The notes beneath the pieces are model-generated. The model was not told the DNA's origin. It saw nothing but the letters and a program-made list of their open reading frames with translations, and searched no databases. 64,000 nucleotides of DNA from Lewinellaceae bacterium. GTDB lineage: Bacteria; Bacteroidota; Bacteroidia; Chitinophagales; Saprospiraceae. The position numbers were made by a program, and so were the translations under genes. Every line of letters begins with the position of its first letter. Positions within the stretch are counted from its first letter, which is position 1. The stretch spans positions 248,001 to 312,000 of the forward strand of contig JADJUJ010000001.1 in NCBI GenBank assembly GCA_016710765.1, written 5' to 3'. Positions 49,158-58,907 of the stretch are shown piece by piece.

Positions 49158-50467
49158 ATGATCCGCAGTCATACACGCTTACCATTTATCGCATTTTTCC
49201 TCTCTTTTTTTGTGTTTTCGGGCGCACAGGCGCAGTCCCTGCCCATCCATTTTGAAGCAGATGTTACCACCGCCAATTTTGAAAATTTTGATGGCGGAAC
49301 CGCAACGGTAGTCCCCAACCCGAACCCATCGGGCAGCAATACCAGTGCCACGGTGGCGAAAATCGTGCGCAATGGCGGACAGGTTTGGGCGGGCAGCAAA
49401 ATTCAACTGGCCAACAACCTCGATTTTACCACCTTCAACATCCTTTCTATGAAGGTTTTCACCACAGCGCCCATCGGTACCACCATCCGGTTCAAATTGG
49501 AAGGGGCGGGCGCCGCCGAACGGGACGTGCAAACAACGGTTACCAACGCCTGGGAAACCCTGCAATGGGATTTCACCGGTGAGCCTACTGCTTTCAACTA
49601 CCTCGTGTTCATGTTTGATTATGGCCAACTGGGCGACGGCTCAGCCAGCTCTACCTTCCTTTTCGACGACATAGAACAACTTTTTGGCGGGACGCAGATT
49701 AATTTGCCGGTAAATTTTGAGGGTTCTACGGTCAATTACACCACGACCGACTTCGGTGGCAATGTTTCCACTTTGGTACCGGACCCAACAGACCCCAGCA
49801 ACCACGTTATCAAGGTCATCAAAACCAATATGGCGGCCACCTGGGCCGGAACAACCATTGGCACCCCGGCCGGTTTTGCCGATAACATACCCCTGACCCT
49901 CTCCGATTCGAAAATGACCGTACGCGTATGGTCGCCCGATGCCGGCATCCCCGTTCGCCTAAAAGTCGAAGACTCTGACGACGCAACGCATACTTGCGAG
50001 ACCGAAACCAATACCACCGTTGCAGGGGCCTGGGAAACCCTCGAGTTCAACTTCGCCAACCAGGCGCCTGGAACCGAACTGCTGAGCATTGGCCTGAGCA
50101 TGGGCTGGACCTACAACATGGCATCGATTTTTTTTAACTTTAATACCGATGGCATGACCGCCGGTGAAAAGACCTATTATTTTGATGACGTGCAATTCGG
50201 AGATTTAAGTACGGGCACGCAGCCTGGCCGATTTTTGCCGCGCTGCGGGTATTTCCAAATCCCGCCGCCAACAAATGGATCGTTTCACTGGAAAGCCAGC
50301 AGATCAACACGGTCGAGGTGTTTGACATGCTTGGCCGGCAAATCCTCCTTGTTTTTCCCAACCAAGAGACTGTCGAAATAGATGCCTCCAGCTTAAAGCC
50401 CGGAAATTATATGGCTAAAATCACGACCAATGCCGGGAGCAACTTCGTATCCTTGATCAAGGCCTGA
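49158..50467 (+). CDS. T9SS-secreted protein with two carbohydrate-binding-like beta domains, 3' frameshift
   Basis: ATG 49158 opens a signal peptide (LPFIAFFLSFFVFSGAQAQ). Two homologous ~150-residue domains follow. Each starts LPxxFE, contains WAGxxI, a Thr/Val-rich strand and AWETLxxxF, and ends FDDxxxxF. This looks like a jelly-roll carbohydrate-binding fold, seen by internal comparison only. At ~50228 the frame shifts; the correct continuation reads VFPNPAANKWIVSLES, VEVFDMLGRQIL and KPGNYMAKITT, a type A T9SS sorting domain, ending at TGA 50465-50467. About 436 residues. Exported to the surface. No catalytic motif. Confidence 0.8.
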
Positions 50468-50535
50468 TCCTGCGTTTTGTAAGCGGGAAAGTCCGGGAAG
50501 CGCATTCCCAGCCAGATAAATGTTACCTTGTCTCC

Positions 50536-51609
50536 ATGAGCCAAGCCCTCCCCCTATACCCCACCCGACCCGAGCCCATCAGCTCCGCCGTAGAAACGAC
50601 GCCGTATGGCAACGAGGAAGACATGCCGGCAGCCTTTGACGCTTTACTGGCGGGCGGGTACGTCTTGGTGGAAGGGTTGTACAGCAACGGGTTGTCGATG
50701 TTGTATGCAATTCAGGCGCACCTGCGCCAAAAACACCCCGGACAATCGTTTCCCGAACAGCGCGCATACCGCAGGGAATTCCGGCAATTGTCGAACCTGG
50801 TGCTCCTGCAGGTGCACGACCACCAGTTGCTGGTCAATAAAGCGCCGCAGATTGGCTGGCTGGAAAAATTATACCCCGAAACGGAGGATTTCCTGCTGAG
50901 TTTCCCGCAAATCCAGGGCTTGAACAGCGCCTGGCAATGGTACCAAAAAGGCGTCAGCATCCCCGGGATCAGAAACAAGGTGCATCCGTATTACGGGGTG
51001 TATTTTCCCACGCGGTTTGAGCACCTGCAACTTTTCGACAACTGGTTAAAACGCTACGAAGGCCCCAAAAAATCGGCCATCGACGTCGGGATCGGAAGCG
51101 GGGTGCTCTCCCTGCTGTTGATCCAGCACGGTTTTCAAAAATCATTCGGCACCGACACAAACCCCAACGCCATCATTGGCCTGCAAGAGTCGATGGCGGG
51201 CACCAAGTTGTCGCGCAAAATCGAACTCGATTTTGCCCACCTCTTCGGCAAATGGGATAAACCAACGGAACTTATCGTTTTTAACCCGCCCTGGCTGCCC
51301 TCCTCGGAGGAGTTGGATCGGCTTGATGAGGCCATTTATTACCCCCCGCAGTTGTTTCCCGAATTTTTCGAGGAAGCAAAAAAACGCCTGCTGCCCGACG
51401 GCCGACTGCTGCTGTTGTTCTCCAACCTGGGGCAAATCACCAAGGTCGCGACGGAACATCCCATCGAAAAAGAACTCCAGGAAGGCAACCGCTTCGAACT
51501 GGAAAAATGCCTCAAAAAATCGGTGAGGGCCGCCTCCGAAAACACCAACAGAAACCAGCATTGGCGCGCGGAGGAAGAGGTGGAGTTGTGGGTGTTGAGG
51601 CATAAATAG
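50536..51609 (+). CDS. Class I SAM-dependent methyltransferase (HemK/PrmC-like NPPW motif)
   Basis: The 357-residue cytosolic protein has a Rossmann methyltransferase core in its second half: AIDVGIGSGVLSLLL (motif I, ~183-197), FGTDTNPNAI (acidic loop) and LIVFNPPWLP (motif IV, NPPW), which usually methylates a planar amide or exocyclic amine. The first ~170 residues form an N-terminal domain that I do not recognise (LVEGLYSNGLSMLYAIQAHL). The substrate could be Gln in a protein, rRNA or DNA. Frame intact; 68 bp after the T9SS gene. Confidence 0.8.
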   Translation: MSQALPLYPTRPEPISSAVETTPYGNEEDMPAAFDALLAGGYVLVEGLYSNGLSMLYAIQAHLRQKHPGQSFPEQRAYRREFRQLSNLVLLQVHDHQLLVNKAPQIGWLEKLYPETEDFLLSFPQIQGLNSAWQWYQKGVSIPGIRNKVHPYYGVYFPTRFEHLQLFDNWLKRYEGPKKSAIDVGIGSGVLSLLLIQHGFQKSFGTDTNPNAIIGLQESMAGTKLSRKIELDFAHLFGKWDKPTELIVFNPPWLPSSEELDRLDEAIYYPPQLFPEFFEEAKKRLLPDGRLLLLFSNLGQITKVATEHPIEKELQEGNRFELEKCLKKSVRAASENTNRNQHWRAEEEVELWVLRHK

Positions 51610-51843
51610 GGGGGGGCGTGTTTATTTTAATGTGAATTTTGGATAGGTTTTTCAAAATAAGTTGTCTCGCAGGCTAAAAAGCAATAGGAACAACTTCGAA
51701 TCCTCATTTTGCCGAAGGCAAAATATCTGCGAAATGGGTACCCGCTAAGTAAGACCTACGTTCAGCGTAATCAGCGGGGTCTTCAGGAAATAAAAAAATT
51801 GGGTTTAAGGCTCCAAAATTGGCATAATGGAATATTTAAATTT

Positions 51844-52026
51844 ATTTCCGATTTCCGATTACATGAATTCCGATTGTTGATTGGATTTAAGATTTTTGAA
51901 TTATGATTGTCTCGAAACCCGTACCTATACGGGGTATTTATTTGAAATGATTTCGTGCTGTTTTCCCAAATCATAAATTTCAAATCCAATCAACAATCGG
52001 AATTCATGTAATCGGAAATCGGAAAT
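51844..52026. repeat. Perfect 45-bp inverted repeat with 93-bp spacer
   Basis: 51844-51888 and 51982-52026 are exact reverse complements over 45 bases (both contain CCGATTACATGAATTCCGAT). The spacer includes GTACCTATACGGGGTATT-like symmetry. Repeated GATTTCCGATTTCC motifs at the outer edges resemble the GGAAATCGGAAAT strings seen elsewhere in the window (for example near 26060-26100). Confidence 0.9.
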
Positions 52027-52051
52027 TCTATTCAAAACGCACGTTATTTTC

Positions 52052-52560
52052 AGCACGATTACCACGCTACGGACTTGGCTTTTTTGGTTACTTTTTTGGC
52101 CACAAAAAAGTGACAAATCGACCTTTCCCTTCCCAAACTGAACGAACCAAATCCCCATGCACCGTTGAAAAAACAAAATTATTCCTTGCTTCTAAATGGC
52201 TAATCCCCAAATAAAATCGAGGGTTTGCAACCTGTATTTTAAGCACGATTACCACGCTACAGACTTGGCCTTTTACAAATCCCGATGTTGCGTTGATGGA
52301 GGCGGATGAAGCAAAAAATTGTATGAGCCAACCCAATAGAAGGGGGCGTAGCCCCAACGACATCGGTGGGCGAGTTTTTTTTTGCGCCGCCGCAATCAAC
52401 AAGCAACATCGTTGGATTTGTAAAAGCCATGGGCTTTTTTGGTTACTTTTTTGGCCACAAAAAAAGTGACAAATCGACCTTTCCTTCCCAAACTTAACCA
52501 ACCACATCCCCATGCGCCGTTAAAAAATCAAAATTGTTCCTTGCTTCTATATGGCTAAAG
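52052..52560. repeat. Duplicated ~150-bp intergenic repeat
   Basis: Copy A spans ~52052-52200 and copy B ~52242-52560. Shared landmarks: AGCACGATTACCACGCTAC, ACTTGGC, TTTTTTGGTTACTTTTTTGG, GTGACAAATCGACCTTTCC, AAATCCCCATGC or close variants, TTCCTTGCTTCT and ATGGCTA. Copy B is split by the 157-bp element at 52270-52426. Copy B ends just before the MBL-fold gene. Confidence 0.8.
52270..52426. mobile_element. MITE-like 157-bp element with 13-bp terminal inverted repeats
   Basis: Termini CTTTTACAAATCC and GGATTTGTAAAAG are perfect 13-bp inverted repeats; inside them GATGTTG and CAACATC extend the symmetry. The interior carries a GGGGCGTAGCCCC hairpin. Comparison with uninterrupted copy A (52071-52091) shows it is an insertion just after ACTTGGC. 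No coding capacity. A clean target duplication is not evident. Confidence 0.65.
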
Positions 52561-52605
52561 CCCACTATACTTTAAACCTTGCCATTGTTCATCCGTTTGG
52601 TACAT

Positions 52606-53661
52606 ATGAAAAAAGTAACAGCACAATTCGGCGGAAAAATAACCAAGCCCTGGATAGAACAATACCAGACTTCCCCCAACTGGAAAGCAGGCATTTTTCA
52701 GAACCTGGTACCAACAGAAACTGCCCTCAACTGGCGGAAAATGCCCGGTGTCATTTGCCGGCAAATCAAAGGGCATAAATTCGGAAATCCCAGCACAGCC
52801 CTGGAAATACAACCATTCGATGCAGCTGCTTTTCTGCAGGAGGCAGCCCTTGGAAAATTCATCTGGTACGGGCATTCGGCCATTTTGATGCGCATAAATG
52901 GGCAAACCATTTTCATTGACCCCATGCTGGGCGACGATGCCTCCCCCATTGCGCCCATGACCACCAAACGATTTTCAGACCATACACTCAGCATTATTGA
53001 CGATTTGCCCGAAATCGATCTCATGCTGCTTACCCACGACCATTACGATCACCTGGATTACGACAGCATTCAACAGTTAAAATCCAAAACGAAAAAGTAT
53101 TTTGTAGCCCTGGGCGTAAAAAGACATTTGGTCAGCTGGGGCGTGGATGCTGCCCGCATCACCGAGTTTGATTGGTGGCAAGACCAGGATTTTGAACAAA
53201 TCCAGATCACGTTTACCCCCACACGCCATTTTTCCGGCCGCGGACTTTCCTCCTTGTCGAAATGCCTCTGGGGCGGTTGGGCCATCAAAACCAAACAGGA
53301 AAACATCTGGTTCAGCGGCGATGGCGGATACGGCGCACACTTCAAGGCAATAGGTGAAAAACTGGGCCCCTTCGATCTGGCATTTATGGAATGCGGACAA
53401 TACAACGACGACTGGCCGCAGATCCACCTGTTTCCCGGGGAAAGCGTGCAAGCCGCCCTGGATGCAGGCGTGAAAAAAGCAATGCCGGTACACTGGGGAG
53501 GCTTTAAGCTGTCGTATCAACACCGCTGGGATGAACCGGCAGAAGAATTTACGCGATTTGCCCGGCAACAATCACTTCCGGTTTTAACGCCGCGCCTGGG
53601 TGAAATTTTTGATCAGCATGCCCGCACAGCACACTGGTGGACGGCGCTTGCCGCAAAGTAA
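52606..53661 (+). CDS. MBL-fold metallo-hydrolase (UlaG/NAPE-PLD-like)
   Basis: From ATG 52606 (MKKVTAQFGG) 351 residues; an earlier in-frame TTG at 52579 is less likely. The metallo-beta-lactamase fold has WYGHSAILMRINGQTIFIDP, the metal motif LLTHDHYDHLD, TPTRHFSGRG, FSGDGGYGAHF and PVHWGGFKLS. These match the NAPE-PLD/UlaG-like branch, which hydrolyses phosphodiester or lactone bonds. No signal peptide is seen, so cytosolic. Frame intact; stands alone between the repeat region and the convergent DUF1080 gene. Confidence 0.88.
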   Translation: MKKVTAQFGGKITKPWIEQYQTSPNWKAGIFQNLVPTETALNWRKMPGVICRQIKGHKFGNPSTALEIQPFDAAAFLQEAALGKFIWYGHSAILMRINGQTIFIDPMLGDDASPIAPMTTKRFSDHTLSIIDDLPEIDLMLLTHDHYDHLDYDSIQQLKSKTKKYFVALGVKRHLVSWGVDAARITEFDWWQDQDFEQIQITFTPTRHFSGRGLSSLSKCLWGGWAIKTKQENIWFSGDGGYGAHFKAIGEKLGPFDLAFMECGQYNDDWPQIHLFPGESVQAALDAGVKKAMPVHWGGFKLSYQHRWDEPAEEFTRFARQQSLPVLTPRLGEIFDQHARTAHWWTALAAK

Positions 53662-53731
53662 ATAGTTGCAAAAATTGGGGTAGGGCAAAAACAGACGCCC
53701 GCTACCCGCGCCAATACTGCCGCTACTGCCG

Positions 53732-54897
53732 CTACAACAGCCTTCTTATCTTCACATCCCGAACTTCCAGTCCTTCCACCACCAGTACGCCACATTCATC
53801 CGGGAAGGCCCACCACTCGGGCTGAAAAAGTTGGGTACCCACCAGCTGCTCATTGATCCAGACTTCAGCGCCGGCGCCATTAACGCGCAAACGGAGGCGA
53901 TTCCAGGCCTGTTCTCCGCGAAATACCGGAGCGCTTGAGAAAGGATAGCTGCGCTTTTGCACCCCGATAAGTCCACTGGATTTTCCATCCTGCAGATCCA
54001 TTTCCAGCCGCATCCGGGCACAACCCGGCTTGCCCGGATAGGCCAAGGGGAAGCGTACAACGCCCTGCTCCTCCTCACCAAATTGAAAATCGAGCGCAAG
54101 CCATAGTTGCTACCGGGTACAGCCACCCGACCAATTAAATCCAGCGTCAGCATTTGCCAGCCCGCTTGTTCTTCGGCGTCACTGAGTAAATTGGGTATCA
54201 GGTTCAGCGTCAAAGCCTGGGCTTGTTGTGGCCATCGCCGGGTTTCCAAGTCGCCGGTTTGCACCACAATCCGACGCCAGCGCACCATTTTTCCCGCCAG
54301 CGAACTGTCGTTCCCGATGCTGTGCACCTGCAGGGCAATGAAGCCGGGTTCGGAATCGGCATCGAGCAAATTGGCGCATTGTATGCCATTGACCCAGGTA
54401 CGCACCGAATTGCCGATGGCCTCCACGTGGTACTGGTTCCAGTCGCCATTCCGGAAAGCCTTCCGGGCATACGCACTTTGGGTGAGTGGGTACAGCCAGC
54501 CACGCCGGCCTTCCTCGTAAATGCCGCCGCTCCAGGCCCGCGTACTGGGGTCTATTTCCACCTGAAAGCCATGCACTTGCCCTTCGTTGTAAGTTGGAAG
54601 GCTGTGGCTGCGGATCTGTACGCCGGAGTTGAGCGGCGAGTCCACCTGTACCTCAAAGTCGAGGATAAAATCACCGTATTCCTTTTCTGTTGCGAGGAAG
54701 GTATTCGGACTGTTCAGGGTAGCCTCACCCACAATTACCGGCTCGCCGGCGTCTTCTATCCGGTACAGCGCGTTACCTCCCAGAGTGCGCCAGCCTTCAA
54801 AAAATGGTGTGACCAGGGATTCCTGTTTCAGGTTTTGCCCGCCCACCAGCGCAGGAAAAGCACAAAGCACTAAAAGAGCAGCGATCGTATGTCTCAT
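53732..54897 (-). CDS. DUF1080 (3-keto-disaccharide hydrolase-type) secreted protein, one frameshift
   Basis: Signal peptide MRHTIAALLVLCAFPALVGG. The DUF1080 domain spans residues ~25-210: GEATLNSPNTFLATEKEYGDF, FEVQVDSPLNSGVQIRS, HGFQVEIDPSTRAWSGGIYE and DWNQYHVEAIGNSVRTWVNG. After GSNYG (~54095) the frame shifts by one base; the correct continuation reads ALDFQFGEEEQGVVRF and MRLEMDLQDGKSSGL, a second laminin/concanavalin-like domain, ending VRDVKIRRLL at 53732. ~390 residues. The family cleaves 3-keto glycosides in the periplasm. Downstream of, and overlapping (ATGA 54894-54897), the haem dehydrogenase gene. Confidence 0.87.
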
Positions 54898-57099
54898 TTA
54901 CCAAATTCCTTTTCAAGTTGCTGTAAGGTATACACGCCGCCCGAAGGGTTGCGCGTGCGCATTTTTTTAATCTGTTCAGCCTCAAAATTGTGCGGCACAA
55001 GGCTGAATGCATTCCGCACATACGTCAGAATGGCGGCAATATCCTGGTCCTGCAGGTCGCGGTTGGCCGCCAGGCCGGGCATTGCAGCGTTAAAGCTGTC
55101 ATCAGTGCCTTTGGTACGGAGCGGACCTTCCAGCCCGTGCAGCACGATGGCCGCCAGCCGATCAGTAGATCCTGCCACCAATTCCGAGCCATCTAGCGGC
55201 GGAGCCAGGTTGTGCCTGCCCTGCCCCGTTGGGCCATGGCAGGCGCTGCAGTGCGTATTGAACAGCAGTAGTCCGGCACTCAGGCCATCCCGACCCGCGG
55301 TACGAAATACGGTCCACGCGGCTTTTTCTCATTTGCTCTTGCCTTGGCTGTCGCATGTAGCATCGTCAACAAGGTATCGCAACCCGGTTGGCTTTGCTGC
55401 AGGTAAGCGGCAAAGGAGGCTTCCGACTGGGCCAGCCCGCTGACCATTGCATCCCGGTAAAAACCATCTGCTGCATATTGCCGGGCCAACATAGCCAGCA
55501 CCGGATAGGCGCCCGTGCCGGCACTGGCTCCGTACAAACAAAGGGCCAGGTCGATGCTCGCATCCTTGCGCTGCTGTAAAATGGGCAATATGGGCGCTAA
55601 TTCAGCTTTTACCTTGCTCGCGGGAAATGCAGCCAACAGCTGCAGCGCCGTGGCAACCACCATCGGGTCGTTGTGCTGGCACATACGCAGCAACAAGCCG
55701 GTATCCTGCTGCTGTAGCCCCTCCAGGGCCCATAAGGTATGCAAACTGAATAAGGGTTCACTTTCTGGACCCAGTAAGCGCAGCAGTGCTGCGGCGGTTT
55801 CAGGATCTGCGCGGTCGATGAGCATTTGTTGTGCCCGATCGCGCACCCAGCCATTGGGGTAATGCAGCAGTTGGATGAGATCCTGGGTTTTCAACCCGTT
55901 TAATTGTGGCGCCAGCGGATGGGTGGCCAGGGTTTTTCGCACCCGTAAAATACGGCCCATGTTCACCACCGTATCCAATCCGCTGCTGGTGAGTTTGTCG
56001 CGCAAGTAAGCGGTCATGTAGGTCTTGTGCTGCAGAATACCGTGGTGCATGTCAACGATATAGAGCGAGCCGTCAGGGCCATCGCTAAGGTTCACGGGCC
56101 GGAATGCCGGGTCGGTAGCAGCCAGAAATTCGCGGTCATCGTACAATTGTTGGGCGCTTACTTTGGGCATCTGCGTCAGGATGCGGTTGCGCTTGACGAG
56201 GTTGCCTTCTGGGCCACACACAAAGGCGTTGCCCTGAAACTGCTTTGAAATCTGGTCGCCGCGGTACAGCAGCGGACCACAGGCGGAGGTAAAGTTGAGC
56301 AGATGGCCGCTGCTGTCGAGCATGCCGTCCTGGTATCCGCGGTTCACGGCCGTAGGCCGTAAGGGATACACCCGCTGGTTGGTACAAATTTGTTCAGACA
56401 CCCCATGGCTGGGTTCAAAAAACGGGTTCTGAAACATGGCGTTGGGCAGCGTCCAGTCGCCCTGGAGCTGGTTGGAATTGTCATTGTAAAAAAGCCGGCC
56501 AAAGTCATCGTGGGTGATGCCCCATTGCCCCCGGAACGCTGTTTTTTCTTTAAGCCACTTTCCATTAATGCGCCGATAGCGCACATCCGATTAGCGCTGT
56601 AAATCCAGTTGTCGATGTTCATCAACAGTCCGTTGGGCTGGTGTTCAACGTTGCCGCCGGTGGCATAGAGCGAGTCCACCAGGGTGCGTTGGCCGGGGCG
56701 GTCGTGGTCAATTTCGACAAACCAGAGTTTGGGCGGCTCGGCATACAGCAGACCGCCGTACACCCGGGCAAAAGCCCGGGGGAGCACAAGATGATCCAGA
56801 AAAACTTTGCGCTGGTCCATGCGCCCATCGCCGTCTTCATCCTTCAGAATAACGATACTGCCCACCGGCCTGGTTTCCGCTGTGTTGTCGAGGTCGGCCA
56901 TGTAGCCGGGCATTTCGAGCACCCAGATGCGACCATAGTCGTCGAAACTCATGGCCACCGGTGCGTTGAGCAGGGGTTCGGCGGCGACAAGGTCGAGTTT
57001 GAAACCGGGTTCCAACTGGTAGGCGTCGAGTTGAACTTCAGGCACCTTTCGGCCACAGGAAAAAAGAATCAGCAGGAAGGGAAGCGTGTATTTGTGCAT
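54894..57099 (-). CDS. PVC-type haem-binding dehydrogenase lipoprotein (GSDH propeller, HEAT repeats, cytochrome c), two frameshifts
   Basis: Start MHKYTLPFLLILFSCGRK at 57099 with lipobox LFSC. Residues ~20-370 form a sugar-dehydrogenase-like beta-propeller (PVAMSFDDYGRIWVLEMPGY, VILKDEDGDGRMD, DGPDGSLYIVDMHHGILQ). HEAT-like helices follow (LLHYPNGWVRDRAQQML). The C-terminus is a cytochrome c domain with NTHCSACHGPTGQGRHNLAP. Frames shift at ~56588 (a G missing; corrected RDVRYRRINGKW) and ~55288, just before the cytochrome part. ~733 residues. Probably oxidises a sugar at the outer face; pairs with the DUF1080 hydrolase as in 3-keto-glycoside pathways (inference). Confidence 0.87.
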
Positions 57100-57255
57100 G
57101 GAATGGCCTGGTTTCTGCAAAGATAGGAGAAGCGAAAGTGATTCAATTGCCCTTAAGTGCCAAAAATGGGCAAAAGGAAGGGTGTTTTGTAGCAATTCCA
57201 ATGTTTCGCTAATAGCCTGTAATGCACAACGGATGACGCATATAGGCGGCGAATA

Positions 57256-58025
57256 TCAATGCTGTTCATCCTCCCCTTCCGGCTCCGGCAACGTCAACCA
57301 GAAATTATTCATGCCCTCGCCCTGGATGAGTTCCAGTTCCTGTGCGTTGAGCAATTCCAGCAGTGCCAGGAAGGTAACGATGGCGTGGATGCGATTTTCC
57401 AGGGTCAGAAGAGGTCTTCAAAGGCTGTTTTTTCACCGCGTTTAAGGGTACGCTGTAAATAAGCGCGCTGGTCCTGAATGGTGTAGTTGTAGTTGTAAAC
57501 GGTGTGGATGCGCTTGGCCTTCTGGTCGTCTTCAAATCGGGTGAGCAGGCGTTCAAACACGCGCAGGAAGCTATACAGCGTAACACTCTCCATTTCCACA
57601 TCGGCCAGGGCATGCTCGGCCAGTTTCCGGATTTCTGTACTGGCATAGCCACGGGGCGTCATGAAGGCGCGCACCTCTTCCAGGCGTCGCAGATCTTCCA
57701 GCACACTTTTGTAACGCTTGTACTCCATCAGGCGTTCTACGAGTTCCATCCGCGGATCGATCTCATTGCCTTCATCGTCTACCTGTTTGCGAGGAAGCAG
57801 GAGTTTGGCCTTGATGCGCATCAGGGTGGCCGCTACCACGATGAACTCCGAAGCCAGATCGATGTTCATCAAACGCGCATCGTGCATGTAAGCCAGGAAA
57901 TCCTCTGTGATTTTGGCAATGGGGATGTTGTAAATATCCAGCTCATCCCGTTCTATAAAAAACAGGAGCAGATCGAAGGGCCCTTCAAAGGCCGGGAGCT
58001 TGATGGTAAACGTATCTTCTGCCAA
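57256..58025 (-). CDS. scpA: Segregation and condensation protein A (ScpA), one frameshift
   Basis: Kleisin subunit of the SMC-ScpAB condensin. Start MAEDTFTIKLPAFEGPFDLLL (N-terminal SMC-binding helices), IAKITEDFLAYM, SEFIVVAATLMRIKAKLLLP. The frame stops at 57405 after FEDLF. Adding one base at ~57420 continues TLENRIHAIVTFLALLELLN, the conserved C-terminal winged helix that contacts the other end of SMC, then GMNNFWLTLPEPEGE and TGA at 57256-57258. ~256 residues, family length. No scpB is adjacent. Minus-strand promoter TATTTTTG at 58076-58083. Confidence 0.93.
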
Positions 58026-58075
58026 AGTAGCGGTATTTCACTTTACGGTACAACCCGTATTGTAGAGAAAGGCAG

Positions 58076-58083
58076 CAAAAATA
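58076..58083 (-). promoter_or_regulatory. Probable -7 promoter element (TATTTTTG) for scpA
   Basis: Minus-strand TATTTTTG matches TAnnTTTG, ~50 bases before the scpA ATG. Confidence 0.45.
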
Positions 58084-58198
58084 ACAAAAGCAACCAAGGT
58101 GTCAAAATTTGTCTTGTTCACCGGTGTTTGTCGCTTACGGCCGGGATTACCGCCCAAAAGGCCGTATCTTGGCATTTTACCCAATTATTGCTTTGAGG

Positions 58199-58816
58199 AT
58201 GACTGATAATGAACAACCACTACTCCATCAACCCGAATTTACCATTGACGAACTTCGCATAGAAACCGAAGCGGACGGAAATGTTACCCTTTGGTACGAC
58301 CTTAGCGGCCCAGCCTTTTCTACCCAGAACAGCATGCAAAACCTGTTCAGCGACATGGCAGCTTTTCTGGAATTCCTCAAGCAGGAAGAGCCTGCGGTTT
58401 ACGCGCTGTATGTCAGCGAAGAAATTGTTTTGAAAGCGTTTGCCTCGATCGCATGGAGGCCGCCGCGTTCGATTGGGAGCCCCATCTGCACCGTTTTATC
58501 CAGGAACGGGTTGACCTGGTGGCTACCGAAGCAGAGCGGATTGCCTGGGCTGGGGAGCGACAAAAAAGAGCCGCAGGCCCTGCAGATGCTGATCTCAACA
58601 TCAACACAACCCCAGCATCGAAGATGGCCCCGGATTGGAAGAGGCCATCCACGGCTTTGTTGATGGCATCAACAATGCTGCTGTTCACTGTACCCCAATA
58701 TCCTGGAATACAACGATGCTGACATCGCCAAACTCCGGGAAATTCTGGAAGCGCATGGCGAGCGACTCGCAATTCAGGTTGCAGCGCTGGATCAGAGTGT
58801 ACATAAGCAGGGTTAA
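58199..58816 (+). CDS. Conserved-looking hypothetical protein, several frameshifts
   Basis: ATG 58199 gives MTDNEQPLLHQPEFTIDELR, WYDLSGPAFSTQNSMQNLFS and EEIVLKAF. At ~58450 the frame shifts to RMEAAAFDWEPHLHRFIQER and LVATEAERIAWAGERQKRA; further shifts near 58600-58690 give LEEAIHGFVDGINNAAV, then NDADIAKLREILEAHGERLA, ending at TAA 58814-58816. The corrected protein is ~205 residues, acidic and helical, without signal peptide or known motif. Function unknown. Confidence 0.55.
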
Positions 58817-58882
58817 AATAAGGCAAAATCCATCTCAGTCCCAACCCTAATACAAATCAGGTCACGTCTCCCCTCATTATCG

Positions 58883-58890
58883 TATTTTTG
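58883..58890 (+). promoter_or_regulatory. Probable -7 promoter element (TATTTTTG) for purine nucleoside phosphorylase
   Basis: TATTTTTG matches TAnnTTTG, 17 bases before the ATG at 58908. Confidence 0.5.
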
Positions 58891-58907
58891 CGGCACAAAC
58901 AACCGCC

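Larger units (their letters stand above)
51610..52605. other. ~1-kb non-coding region built of repeats
   Basis: No gene. Contains a TTTTGCCGAAGGCAAAAT palindrome near 51710, a perfect 45-bp inverted repeat (51844-52026), two copies of a ~150-bp direct repeat (from 52052 and from 52242) and a 157-bp palindromic insertion in the second copy. Open frames here read across the repeats and are not credible. Confidence 0.75.
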
